Positions 54,752 to 62,954 of a stretch of 64,000 bases of DNA are shown one piece after another. Both the position numbers and the translations under genes were made by a program. The number at the start of each line of letters is the position of its first letter. Positions within the stretch are counted from its first letter, which is position 1. Origin of the DNA: Shewanella japonica (GTDB lineage Bacteria > Pseudomonadota > Gammaproteobacteria > Enterobacterales > Shewanellaceae); NCBI RefSeq assembly GCF_002075795.1, contig NZ_CP020472.1, positions 4,830,501 to 4,894,500 on the forward strand, in the 5' to 3' direction. Below the pieces are notes generated by a model. It was not told where the DNA came from, made no database searches, and saw nothing but the letters and a program-made list of their open reading frames with translations.

Positions 54752-55272
54752 CTAAATACCTCCCAATGATAAGTTCATTTTTAATAATACCCAATTTAAA
54801 TTTATTTTTGTTATTTTATTTTAATTGTTTTATGAAAATGTTTGCCATGTCACTTATTTGGTTATAAAGAAAATGAATAATAAATATTTAAATATCGGAA
54901 TACTAAAAAACATAACGCCTTTTTATATATAAAAACCTATAAACAGTGAAATAAAAACTTCACAAAAGCCACCAATCCCTTGCGGCTGCTACTTTTTAAC
55001 AAAGTAAAATCTCAACAAACAGAATAACAAACAAGCTAATTTCGAAAATTAAAATATCACATTTAAATATTCAAAAATCGCAATTCAAAATATATCTTTT
55101 AAAATTTGTAAAATCTAAATAACAATAAACAAACTCAAATTTGATATTTAAATATAAAAATAACCATCCAATTATTTAATTGATTTAAATCAATGTTTAT
55201 AAACCCTCACAAGGAAATACTGAATGTGCTTTAAAAATAAATTTAATAATCAATGAAAGTTTGGAGGCGTTT
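54752..55272. promoter_or_regulatory. AT-rich divergent promoter of the respiratory operon
   Basis: This 521 bp gap is very AT-rich and carries a perfect FNR/EtrA box near its right end. Between them lie many A/T tracts and several weak dyads, and no frame that looks coding. It must hold the promoter of the LysR gene (left) and of the electron-transfer operon (right), and probably LysR binding sites. Confidence 0.6.
55180..55193. promoter_or_regulatory. FNR/EtrA-type binding site
   Basis: TTGATTTAAATCAA is a perfect 14-bp palindrome and an exact match to the FNR consensus TTGAT-N4-ATCAA. It lies 80 bp upstream of the first ATG of the operon, the usual place for activation by FNR (EtrA in Shewanella) under low oxygen. 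Confidence 0.88.
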
Positions 55273-55770
55273 ATGAACACATCAGTCATATTAAGCTATG
55301 CTTTTGTCTACTTTATATTATTCCTTGTTGTTCCTTTTGTTCTAGTAACATTTACAATGACATGTATAAAGTTTTTCAAAACCAGCAATGTAGAGAGTGT
55401 GGGCGTTAATATTAAATTGAATCCTGAAAAAATTGCGAATAAACCCGTTGGTTTTTTCAATAAGCTCAATTCAATTGCTAAAGGTAAATATAATATTTTA
55501 TACGGTACTACGATGGATAATATTGTAGATATTGATAAAACAGACAAGCCAGAAGATGCTCACAAGCATCTACAACATTGTCACCTCGATTATGTTGTCG
55601 TCGATGATAACTCAGCAGTCAAACTGGTGATTACAGATCCTCAACACAACACACCTGAAAATAATGAGTTCATCGACCATTCATTAGCAGAGGTTGGTAT
55701 TAAAGTGATTCACTTAGCTAAAAACCAACAATGTGATGAATCATTAATTCGCAACTCTCTCGCAGCTTAG
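55273..55770 (+). CDS. Membrane-anchored protein with DUF2726-like domain
   Basis: The 165-residue protein has one N-terminal helix (about residues 8-30), a basic linker, and a soluble domain with a DUF2726-like pattern: the motif HCHLDYVVVDDNSAVKLVITDPQH and the late VGIKVIHL strand. It starts at the ATG at 55273, with GGAGG upstream. It opens the operon under the FNR site. A perfect 12-bp hairpin follows before the next gene. Its role is unknown; a nuclease-like PD-(D/E)XK-type fold is often suggested for DUF2726. Confidence 0.6.
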   Translation: MNTSVILSYAFVYFILFLVVPFVLVTFTMTCIKFFKTSNVESVGVNIKLNPEKIANKPVGFFNKLNSIAKGKYNILYGTTMDNIVDIDKTDKPEDAHKHLQHCHLDYVVVDDNSAVKLVITDPQHNTPENNEFIDHSLAEVGIKVIHLAKNQQCDESLIRNSLAA

Positions 55771-55777
55771 TGCTATC

Positions 55778-55804
55778 GAGTGCTGAAGCTAGGCTTCAGC
55801 ACTC
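55778..55804. other. Perfect intra-operon hairpin
   Basis: Twelve-base-pair arms GAGTGCTGAAGC / GCTTCAGCACTC with a 3-base loop (TAG) lie between the first gene and the pentahaem cytochrome gene. There is no T-run after it. It may slow decay of the downstream mRNA or attenuate read-through. Confidence 0.75.
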
Positions 55805-55853
55805 AAATCCCTATTAGACGTTACTGTATCACTGAATTATGTGAGGGCTCATT

Positions 55854-56327
55854 ATGTCCAGAATTTCAAAAATCACCCTTCCCTTGTTGACCTCTATTTT
55901 GATGGTGGTACTCGGTTTTACCGCGCCTGTCGCCAAGGCTGACACCCCTGAATTTAAAATGAATCAAAATCGCCAATGCATCATGTGCCATAAGAAAAAC
56001 GGCAACATGTATGGCATGCATGCTAATGACGCATTAGGTCAAACCTGCCAGGACTGTCATGGCGAGAAAGGTAAGCATCCACGAGGCGAATCAGAACTCA
56101 TTGGTTTTGGTGAAAACTCCCCCGCTACAGCAGCACAACAAACAGCTGCCTGTATGGCTTGTCACGGTCAAGAAGAATTAGCCGCTGCAGATTGGACCCA
56201 CAATGTCCATTCTAACAAGGTTAACTGCGCCGACTGTCACCAACTGCATCCAGAAGTTGATCCAATTATTGGCATAACTGAAAGCAAGCGCATCGCATCA
56301 TGTGTTAGCTGTCATGAAAGCAAATAA
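55854..56327 (+). CDS. nrfB: Pentahaem c-type cytochrome, NrfB-like
   Basis: The 157-residue periplasmic cytochrome has a signal peptide (cleavage after AKA) and five CxxCH haem sites: CIMCH, CQDCH, CMACH, CADCH and CVSCH. Extra His residues for bis-His ligation are spread between them. It resembles E. coli NrfB (five haems, electron donor to NrfA nitrite reductase) in haem number and in being next to NrfC and NrfD, though it is shorter. It would carry electrons from NrfCD to a periplasmic acceptor. Confidence 0.82.
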   Translation: MSRISKITLPLLTSILMVVLGFTAPVAKADTPEFKMNQNRQCIMCHKKNGNMYGMHANDALGQTCQDCHGEKGKHPRGESELIGFGENSPATAAQQTAACMACHGQEELAAADWTHNVHSNKVNCADCHQLHPEVDPIIGITESKRIASCVSCHESK

Positions 56328-56343
56328 TTAGGAGGATAAAACG

Positions 56344-57033
56344 ATGAAAAAAGAAAGAAGACTATTTTTAAAAGGAGCATGTGTTGCAGCCGTTGGCGCT
56401 GCAGGCGCATCTGGCCTAAGTATCGCCAACTCTGGCGGTCAAAAAGAAGATAACAGCACAAATTGCAAATATGCCCTTATTCATGATGAAAACAAATGTA
56501 TTGGTTGTGACGCTTGTTCCGTCGCTTGTCGTGAAACCAACAATGTACCAGAAGGAGTTAGCCGTTTAGATATTGAGCGCGAAGGGCCTTTTGGTGAATA
56601 TCCCAATCAATTTTATCGTTTCACCCGTAAGTCCTGTCAGCAATGTGAAGGCAAACCATGCGTTAACGTTTGCCCAACGGGCGCTGCCTACCATAATCCT
56701 AAAACTGGCATTGTCAGCGTTGATGAATGGAAATGTGTTGGTTGCTTGTATTGCATCGCTGCTTGTCCATATCAAATTCGCTTTATTAACCCTGTCACTA
56801 AAGCCGCTGATAAATGTGACTTCTGTAAGGAGACCCGCTTAAAAGAAGGTCGCCTACCAGCATGTGTTGAAGCTTGTCCAACAAAAGCGCTCACCTTTGG
56901 TGACCTTAAAGATCCACATTCACAAGTGGTTGAAGTCCTTAAAACGACGCCTAACTACCGAAGTAAAACCGAACTGGGCACACGCCCTAAAGTGTTCCGT
57001 ATTGCTTCCCAAGAGGGAGAAATCAAGTTATGA
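56344..57033 (+). CDS. nrfC: NrfC-like TAT-exported 4Fe-4S protein
   Basis: The 229-residue protein has a twin-arginine signal (ERRLFLKGACVAAVG) and four [4Fe-4S] groups: CIGCDACSVAC, CQQCEGKPCVNVCP, CVGCLYCIAACP and CDFC / CVEACP. It takes electrons from the NrfD quinol dehydrogenase and passes them to the cytochrome. The ribosome binding site is strong (AGGAGG before the ATG). The stop overlaps the nrfD start (ATGA), so the two are coupled. Confidence 0.88.
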   Translation: MKKERRLFLKGACVAAVGAAGASGLSIANSGGQKEDNSTNCKYALIHDENKCIGCDACSVACRETNNVPEGVSRLDIEREGPFGEYPNQFYRFTRKSCQQCEGKPCVNVCPTGAAYHNPKTGIVSVDEWKCVGCLYCIAACPYQIRFINPVTKAADKCDFCKETRLKEGRLPACVEACPTKALTFGDLKDPHSQVVEVLKTTPNYRSKTELGTRPKVFRIASQEGEIKL

Positions 57034-57971
57034 GCCCATTCCATTTTGACAGCCTCATTTGGCACTGGCCAATCGCCATTTACTTATTTTTAGCAGGGAT
57101 CTCTGCTGGGGCAATTTGTTTTGCAGTATTACTAAAGCACTTCAAGTTGGGTAAAAACGCCTATAAGTCTAGCTTTGTAAGAGCAGCATGTCTTATTGCT
57201 CCTCTTGCAGTATTTGCTGGCCTTGGGATCCTGGTCGTTGACTTAACCAAGCCGTTTGATTTCTGGAAAATTTTGGTTTTCTACAACCCAACTTCAGTGA
57301 TGTCAGTGGGCGTTGCTGTACTGATGGTTTATCAAGTGGCTTTATTCTCGTGGTTGGCTTGTTTATTCCAAGAGCCTATCCGTCATTGGTGTAATGACCG
57401 TTGGCCTATCGTCGATAAAGCGCTGGATATTTTGTTAAAGATGGAAGCAACGATTACAGGGTTACTTGTCATCTTGGCACTATCATTAGGCGCCTACACA
57501 GGCTTCTTACTGTCAGCATTAACCACATTCCCAATGCTGAATAACCCTGTACTACCAATGCTGTTCTTAATCTCGGGTATCTCTTCTGGCGCGGCAGGCA
57601 CATTGCTAGGTGGCGTATTAATGAAAGGCAACCCTGACGGTAAAGAAGTGCACTTTATCCATAACATTGAGATCCCACTTATCCTGCTTGAACTCGCTTT
57701 ATTATTTACCTTCTTCGTAGGGTTAATTTTAACCGGTGGTCAAAGTCAGGTTGCCGCACTCAATGCCATTGGTGAAGGTTTCTGGGGCTGGGTGTTCTGG
57801 GCAGGGATTGTCGTTGTCGGTCTAGCTATGCCGCTTGCATTTAACCTATTTATGACAGCATCAGCAAAACGCAAATTCTCTTATGTCGCCATCACAGCAA
57901 GTTGTAGCCTATTCGGTGTCCTCTTGCTTCGTAATTTCATTCTTTATACCGGTCAAATGACCGTAGCTTAA
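57030..57971 (+). CDS. nrfD: NrfD-family quinol dehydrogenase membrane subunit
   Basis: The 313-residue protein has about eight hydrophobic helices and the NrfD/PsrC opening WHWPIAIYLFLAGISAGA, with a repeated SGISSGAAGTLLGG loop in the second half. It oxidises menaquinol in the membrane and gives electrons to NrfC. Family members also occur with PsrA/SirA-type enzymes, so the acceptor is not fixed by this protein alone. It is coupled to nrfC. Confidence 0.88.
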   Translation: MSPFHFDSLIWHWPIAIYLFLAGISAGAICFAVLLKHFKLGKNAYKSSFVRAACLIAPLAVFAGLGILVVDLTKPFDFWKILVFYNPTSVMSVGVAVLMVYQVALFSWLACLFQEPIRHWCNDRWPIVDKALDILLKMEATITGLLVILALSLGAYTGFLLSALTTFPMLNNPVLPMLFLISGISSGAAGTLLGGVLMKGNPDGKEVHFIHNIEIPLILLELALLFTFFVGLILTGGQSQVAALNAIGEGFWGWVFWAGIVVVGLAMPLAFNLFMTASAKRKFSYVAITASCSLFGVLLLRNFILYTGQMTVA

Positions 57972-57991
57972 TCATTATTTAGGAGTTAACC

Positions 57992-58282
57992 ATGCTTAAA
58001 GTTTTAGGACTATCGATTTTACTGAGCTTCTCTGGTGCTGCATTTGCTGAATCAATTGCAGACACTCATACGGACATGGCTGGATGTGAAGCTTGCCACA
58101 TGGATGGTGAACCATCAGCAGATATGGCGTATGAAAACCAAACCTGTATCGATTGTCACGGTGGATTAGATAGTATTGATGGTGAAATTCATCAACAACA
58201 TGATGGCGTTTTAGATTGTGGAACCTGTCATATCGTGCATGAAGTTCAAGATCCAAACGATACTTGTGCTGACTGTCATTAG
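57992..58282 (+). CDS. Tetrahaem c-type cytochrome, flavocytochrome-c-domain type
   Basis: The 96-residue periplasmic cytochrome has a signal peptide (cleavage after AFA) and four CxxCH sites: CEACH, CIDCH, CGTCH and CADCH. The order and spacing (YENQTCIDCHGG, then HDGVLDCGTCHIVH) recall the tetrahaem domain of Shewanella fumarate reductase flavocytochrome c, but here the domain is free and no flavoprotein gene is adjacent. It follows nrfD by 20 bp, so it is in the same operon. It may relay electrons to a flavoprotein or other reductase encoded elsewhere. Confidence 0.83.
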   Translation: MLKVLGLSILLSFSGAAFAESIADTHTDMAGCEACHMDGEPSADMAYENQTCIDCHGGLDSIDGEIHQQHDGVLDCGTCHIVHEVQDPNDTCADCH

Positions 58283-58290
58283 CATATAAA

Positions 58291-58318
58291 GCGCTTCGTC
58301 GAACCATTCACGAAGCGC
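58291..58318 (+). terminator. Hairpin after the tetrahaem cytochrome gene
   Basis: Perfect nine-pair arms GCGCTTCGT / ACGAAGCGC enclose a 10-base loop. Only a short T-run follows, so it may be a weak terminator. Confidence 0.65.
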
Positions 58319-58453
58319 GTTAATTAAACCACCAGCAAACAATGTCACTGTTAAGAAATCGTATCATTAAGCTTTTTTAAAAGTGACTGTTCAGTCTTAC
58401 CCAAAGCACTGAAAGTGATTAATAGCCATGTAATTGGCTAATCCATCGAAGAA

Positions 58454-58627
58454 ATGACTTTAGCCATTTCGTCGTATTAACAAGGAAGTCATTGGGCAGG
58501 ATGCCATTTTACTTGTATCTATTGCACGTTAACTAAGTACTTTGCCAAAAGGTATTGCCCCTTATGCAAAGTGAGTGCACCCAACCTCCAAATGGGTTCG
58601 CCACCCTTTAAAGGGTGGCTTTTTTAG
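58454..58627 (+). other. Zinc-ribbon-like frame without a usable start, possible gene remnant
   Basis: A short plus-strand frame reads MTLAISSY, then a stop (TAA, 58478-58480), and continues in the same frame with QGSHWAGCHFTCIYCTLT and later YCPLC. This gives two C-x2-C knuckles ten residues apart, like a zinc ribbon, ending at TAG 58625-58627 inside the terminator. No ATG, GTG or TTG lies between the internal stop and the first Cys. It may be a decayed small gene or chance. Confidence 0.35.
58600..58625 (+). terminator. Strong rho-independent terminator
   Basis: A perfect ten-pair palindrome (arms GCCACCCTTT / AAAGGGTGGC) is followed by TTTTTT. It ends plus-strand transcription from the electron-transfer operon or from a short unit in the 366 bp gap before the iron locus. 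Confidence 0.9.
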
Positions 58628-58648
58628 CGATTGGCCTATATTTCCCTA

Positions 58649-59518
58649 TTATTCTGGAAACACTTCTAAGGTCAAATAAAGGCTAAAGTGCTTCACATCT
58701 ATATCTGCTGCATCTGGAGCATCAACATGGGTTTCTGCAATCAACAAGTAAAAACCTGCTTGGCTTGGGGTAAAACTAATATCACCATTTTTGGTCACAT
58801 CCAAAATTTGCTCATCTCGGTCATTACGGTGACGTGTTCCGGCTTTAATCAATTTCACTTTAGTGTTTGTCGTTAAAGGTTTTCCATTAAAAAGCAATTG
58901 AAACTGTGCAGTTTCATTAGCAAATAAATCATTCGGGTGGGTAGTTTTACTCACGATTTCAACGCCAGTCCCAGTAGGGGCAATCGCCTGATGAGTCGCA
59001 CTGTTTAACGTCACAAACGTTTCTACCCTTGATGCTGTTGTTCGACGAACCACCTTTGTTGCTCCGGCAGGAATTTCAGGTGACGGCCCCCATAAACGAG
59101 CAGGCTGACCTTCAGCGTTAACAAAGGTAGTCATAAACACATCCGGTTGTACCAAGCCGACACGATACGTTCCCTCGTGAGCTAAGGTCACATCAGCAAC
59201 AGACATACGTGAATACGCCGCCCATTGTGTGTCTAATGACACCTTGCCATCTGGCGCGATCACCGTGTATTCAAGGTTCGCAAAATATTCTTTTAGCTCA
59301 CCGACATCTCGTCCTGAACCACTGTCGCCCAATGGTCTATCAGGGTGAAAAATATCATTAGAAATACTCGCCAATACGGTAATTGATTGAGGTGCTTCAC
59401 CTGATAACAAGGTATGAGACGGCAGAATAAACCGTTCGTGTGCCGTGCTAGTAAATACGGCAAATACACTTGCTATCACCACGACTGCACGTGAAATAAG
59501 CTTAACGTTAACTGACAT
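58649..59518 (-). CDS. DUF4198 periplasmic protein
   Basis: The 289-residue protein has a signal peptide ending near STAHE, and the DUF4198/NikM-like opening HERFILPSHTLLSGEAPQSITVLASISNDIF. Later segments (GTYRVGLV, NGDISFTPSQAGFYLLIAETHVD) are beta-rich. Such proteins accompany metal or TonB-dependent uptake systems. It is the last gene of the leftward iron operon, following the DUF2271 gene by 10 bp. Confidence 0.83.
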   Translation of the reverse strand: MSVNVKLISRAVVVIASVFAVFTSTAHERFILPSHTLLSGEAPQSITVLASISNDIFHPDRPLGDSGSGRDVGELKEYFANLEYTVIAPDGKVSLDTQWAAYSRMSVADVTLAHEGTYRVGLVQPDVFMTTFVNAEGQPARLWGPSPEIPAGATKVVRRTTASRVETFVTLNSATHQAIAPTGTGVEIVSKTTHPNDLFANETAQFQLLFNGKPLTTNTKVKLIKAGTRHRNDRDEQILDVTKNGDISFTPSQAGFYLLIAETHVDAPDAADIDVKHFSLYLTLEVFPE

Positions 59519-59528
59519 ATTGATCTTC

Positions 59529-60053
59529 CTATTTGATAAGTAATGTAACTGTGCCTAGCTCTTGTTTTCCTTCAAGAACCAACTGCTCTTGTTTGTTACT
59601 GGGGTATGAAAACGTTTGGCGTAAATATTCGCGACTCCCTTGCTCTCTTACTGACTCAACGTGTAACACATAATCGCCTGCTGGCAGCATTGATCCTGTT
59701 CCCAATCGACCATCCCAATGAATGCTATACACTCCCGGCTTACGCGTAGCGCCACTCACGGCTTGATAATCAGGCGAACCACTACGACCTATTTTTCGCC
59801 ACCACTGGCGTAAGTCTTTAAACCAGTCAGCTTGTTGTCGCCAAAAAGCCAATGTATGCACTCCCTGACGCTGCGGAGTTTCAATCCAGATCGCCACATA
59901 CGGTTTATGGTATGGCGCAGCTTTTATATCTGGAATCTCAACCGACACCGTAAACTCCTGAGCTTGCAGCCAAGTGGGTGTCATTAATAAGCCGATAAGT
60001 AACAACAACGCGATCTGTAGCCGCACCATGAGTTTTGTTGCATTATTTTTCAT
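59529..60053 (-). CDS. DUF2271 periplasmic protein
   Basis: The 174-residue protein has a signal peptide (cleavage after LQAQ) and the DUF2271 features YHKPYVAIWIETPQ, W-rich FWRQQADWFKDLRQWWRK, and GRLGTGSMLPAGDYVLHVES. DUF2271 genes typically sit between PepSY and DUF4198 genes in TonB-receptor loci, as here. Function unproven; it may bind flavin or haem during periplasmic iron release. Confidence 0.85.
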   Translation of the reverse strand: MKNNATKLMVRLQIALLLLIGLLMTPTWLQAQEFTVSVEIPDIKAAPYHKPYVAIWIETPQRQGVHTLAFWRQQADWFKDLRQWWRKIGRSGSPDYQAVSGATRKPGVYSIHWDGRLGTGSMLPAGDYVLHVESVREQGSREYLRQTFSYPSNKQEQLVLEGKQELGTVTLLIK

Positions 60054-60073
60054 TGAATTTCTCCTTGTTGCGA

Positions 60074-60685
60074 TTACCTTGGCACCGCCATCAAATACAC
60101 CACTAAAGGTGTAATGCTGCCCAATGCCACCACCATTAATCCCATGCGGCGGTGTTTGGCGTTTTGAAGCAAAATAATCAACCCTGTAATCGAAAACAGT
60201 AAAATCAGCCCTGCGGACACATCAATCACCACAGACCACACATTGCCGCTATGCCTGCCTTTATGCAGGTCATTCACTAACCCCAGTAAGCCTTGGCTAC
60301 TGCGTTCAATTTCAATGAGTTGGTCTTCAAGTAACACGGTGACAAAGGCATAACCTGCAGGCAAAGGGTAGTCAAAGGTGATTTCGCCCATGTCCACCAG
60401 CACATCAATACTGCGTGGAGAAGCCAGTGCTGTTTTTTGTTCGATATAGGCTTGCAGCGCGTTAAGCGGATACTCTCCTTCAAACTGAGCAAATTGCACA
60501 GGTAAAGGTAAGCTTTGGATTTCGCTTGTGGCTTGAGCAGTCCAAGAGGGGTGATTAAGGGTAATCCCCGTAAGGCTAAAAAAGACTAACAGGGAAAATA
60601 AAGTGCATGACACATAAATGTGTAACCAACGGCAAAAGCTAAAAAAGCGTTTTGCTTTTGCCGTGCGTTGCCATGAAGTTGCCAT
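60074..60685 (-). CDS. PepSY-associated membrane protein
   Basis: The 203-residue protein has an N-terminal helix (WLHIYVSCTLFSLLVFFSLTGITLNHP), the signature of PepSY-associated TM proteins, a periplasmic PepSY-type domain, and two more helices at the C-terminus. Larger relatives (PiuB, FoxB) act as inner-membrane ferric-siderophore reductases, which suggests a similar job. Its start overlaps the stop of the receptor gene by one base. Confidence 0.85.
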   Translation of the reverse strand: MATSWQRTAKAKRFFSFCRWLHIYVSCTLFSLLVFFSLTGITLNHPSWTAQATSEIQSLPLPVQFAQFEGEYPLNALQAYIEQKTALASPRSIDVLVDMGEITFDYPLPAGYAFVTVLLEDQLIEIERSSQGLLGLVNDLHKGRHSGNVWSVVIDVSAGLILLFSITGLIILLQNAKHRRMGLMVVALGSITPLVVYLMAVPR

Positions 60686-62796
60686 TAGAATTGATATGAC
60701 ACCGTGGCCTTAATATTACGGCCAGGTTCAAAATCTTGCAGATACAACTCGCCAAATCGAGGATGGAAAGACACACCAGTACGAGAAGATTGCGAAGCAT
60801 AATACTCATCAAATAAGTTATCGACACCTGCAATAATAGTTAACCCTTCAACCGCTGTAATATCCCATCTAGCATTGATGTTATGCACGGTATAACCTTG
60901 CTTACTGTTATCAAGGCTTGCACCGTCTAAATCAAGTCCAGCAGGCACGTCATCGGCATAAAGCAGTTCCCAATTAAACGACAACCCCATGTCATCCAAT
61001 GCATAACCTAAGGTTGCACTGACTGTATCACCTTGTTGTCTATCTAATCGTGCACCGTCTAATTCACTATATTGTTCAAACGCCTGTAATTCACTTTCAG
61101 CACTTGAGTAGGTTACTGAGCCTGAAAAACCGCCATTGAGATAATTAATGTAGGCCTCATAACCTTCAATATCCATATCGCCGATATTGTCTTTCCAATA
61201 ACGACCTCCAGAAGTCGCAGGTGCTGTAGCATAATCGTAGATGTAGTCATTAATTTCGGTTTTAAATACGGTCGCCCCTAGGGAAATATTATCATCACCA
61301 AATGCTTCAAATTGATATGCAAAAGCTAGCTCATAGTTAACCCCAGTTTCGGCTTCAATTTCTTGATTGGTGGTGTCATATAAACCTGCGCCGACAAACA
61401 CTTCACCAATTTCAGGCCCCTTAAATAACTCTGTAGCACTGACATTAAACACTAAATCATCAGTAGGCTGAATGGCTAACGCTAACGCCCATGCAGTATT
61501 ATCAAAGTCGTTATCAACGACCTTAGAATCCACTGAATATTGGTCATAACGTAAACCTGGGATCAAACTGATGTAATCGTTAAAGGCAATTCGATCTTGA
61601 ACAAAAATAGCAATGTTTGACGATTCTTCAGCAGACTCATCCGTGCTAGCAGTGTATCGAGCAGAGTAATCTGTATCATGTTTCACATAATCAAAACCAT
61701 AGGTAAAGTCATGCTCCCACAGAGCTGTCAGCGTGGTTTCACCTAATAAGTTTATGCCTTGATTCTTTGCCTCTCCGGTGACAATCGCTGCCCACCCTGC
61801 GTAATCAGGATTATCTGCATAGCCCGTTTCATCACGCCACAGCTCGCTGGTATTGGAGTATGCTGCCGCTTTTATCAAGCTTGACGCCAAACTTAGCTCG
61901 TAATTAAGCGCCAAGGTGTCACGCGTAAATTTCGTCGGCCAAAGCAGTGGCACATTTAATGACTCGGTAATAGCGATATCAGTTGCAAGCCCCATATCAG
62001 GGCGGTAACTGTAGTCACCTTCGTCGGTGTACTTTTCATAACTAAGTTGAATACGCTGATTATCGCTCGGCTCCCAGCCGAACTTAATTAGTGCATCATC
62101 AAGTTCGCCCTCAAGCCCTCTTACCGTGCCGTCGGTACCTTCAATGACATCGCCATTTGAATCGGTAATTTCTCCGCCACCCACTTCGTAATTTTCACGA
62201 TTGACCAAATTGTAATAGCCAAGAAAATCAACACTGTCAGTCATCAAACCATAAGCTGTGGCTGAGTATGTTTGTCCAGAGTTATCGCCAGCCCCCACTT
62301 GCACGCGTCCACCAAATCGTTCACCCGATTGCAATAAGTCACGTGCTTGTTTGGTTTCAAATCTTACCGAGCCACCTAAGCCACCGTTAATGACTGAGTT
62401 GTTACCCACATCAATATCAACTGACTTCAAAATATCAGCATGAATTTGCAGGTTACCCATGTGGTGATACATGTAGTTATTTTGCTTAGCACCATCAATC
62501 GATATGTCTAAGTCTTTATCATCCATGCTACGAATCGTAATACGCTGATTTAATGAATGTGCTCCGCCAACATCCACACCAGGAATGCTGCGTAATAAGT
62601 CACTGATATGATCAGCCTGTTTACTGGCAATGGCTTCTTCTTTTAAATACATAGAAGAGGCATTTACAGTGGTACTCCATACTGTCACACGTTCTATTTC
62701 AGTGTCTTCAGACTCAGCCGAAAATACCGCTGAAGAAGTAAGCACTGTAACAACAGCTAAGCTTGTCGAACTTATTTTAAAGCGCTTGGGTAACAT
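60685..62796 (-). CDS. TonB-dependent outer-membrane receptor
   Basis: The 703-residue receptor has a signal peptide (cleavage near VFSAE), a TonB-dependent plug domain with SDLLRSIPGVDVGGAHSLNQRITIRSM and NSVINGGLGGSVRFETKQARDLL, and a 22-strand barrel ending FDEYYASQSSRTG...VSYQF. It imports an iron chelate or haem. The ATG at 62796 (AAGGAAT upstream) is chosen; the longer frame would extend 57 bp through the Fur box. A Fur site lies just upstream. It heads the leftward operon. Confidence 0.92.
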   Translation of the reverse strand: MLPKRFKISSTSLAVVTVLTSSAVFSAESEDTEIERVTVWSTTVNASSMYLKEEAIASKQADHISDLLRSIPGVDVGGAHSLNQRITIRSMDDKDLDISIDGAKQNNYMYHHMGNLQIHADILKSVDIDVGNNSVINGGLGGSVRFETKQARDLLQSGERFGGRVQVGAGDNSGQTYSATAYGLMTDSVDFLGYYNLVNRENYEVGGGEITDSNGDVIEGTDGTVRGLEGELDDALIKFGWEPSDNQRIQLSYEKYTDEGDYSYRPDMGLATDIAITESLNVPLLWPTKFTRDTLALNYELSLASSLIKAAAYSNTSELWRDETGYADNPDYAGWAAIVTGEAKNQGINLLGETTLTALWEHDFTYGFDYVKHDTDYSARYTASTDESAEESSNIAIFVQDRIAFNDYISLIPGLRYDQYSVDSKVVDNDFDNTAWALALAIQPTDDLVFNVSATELFKGPEIGEVFVGAGLYDTTNQEIEAETGVNYELAFAYQFEAFGDDNISLGATVFKTEINDYIYDYATAPATSGGRYWKDNIGDMDIEGYEAYINYLNGGFSGSVTYSSAESELQAFEQYSELDGARLDRQQGDTVSATLGYALDDMGLSFNWELLYADDVPAGLDLDGASLDNSKQGYTVHNINARWDITAVEGLTIIAGVDNLFDEYYASQSSRTGVSFHPRFGELYLQDFEPGRNIKATVSYQF

Positions 62797-62838
62797 AACG
62801 ATTCCTTGTGGATGAAAATTATTCCGAACAACTGTAAT

Positions 62839-62857
62839 GAGAATTATTATCATTATG
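62839..62857 (-). promoter_or_regulatory. Fur box
   Basis: On the minus strand the site reads CATAATGATAATAATTCTC, matching 16 of 19 positions of the Fur consensus GATAATGATAATCATTATC. It lies 43-61 bp before the receptor start, and within 100 bp of the divergent AraC gene, so it can repress both with iron. Confidence 0.85.
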
Positions 62858-62954
62858 TTACCACTGTGTTATGGTGTTTGTTTCACTCATTGTTATGCGA
62901 AATCGCCAAGCTGTTATGCGTAATCGCCATTTACTATGAAAAGGCAACTTAGGT

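Noticed and set aside
54752..55272. AT-rich region as a mobile-element scar or replication origin
   Set aside because: No DnaA boxes, iterons, terminal repeats or target duplications were seen; it fits a divergent promoter.
55854..57971. Complete nrfABCD nitrite reductase operon
   Set aside because: No nrfA gene (CxxCK plus CxxCH catalytic cytochrome) is present on either side.
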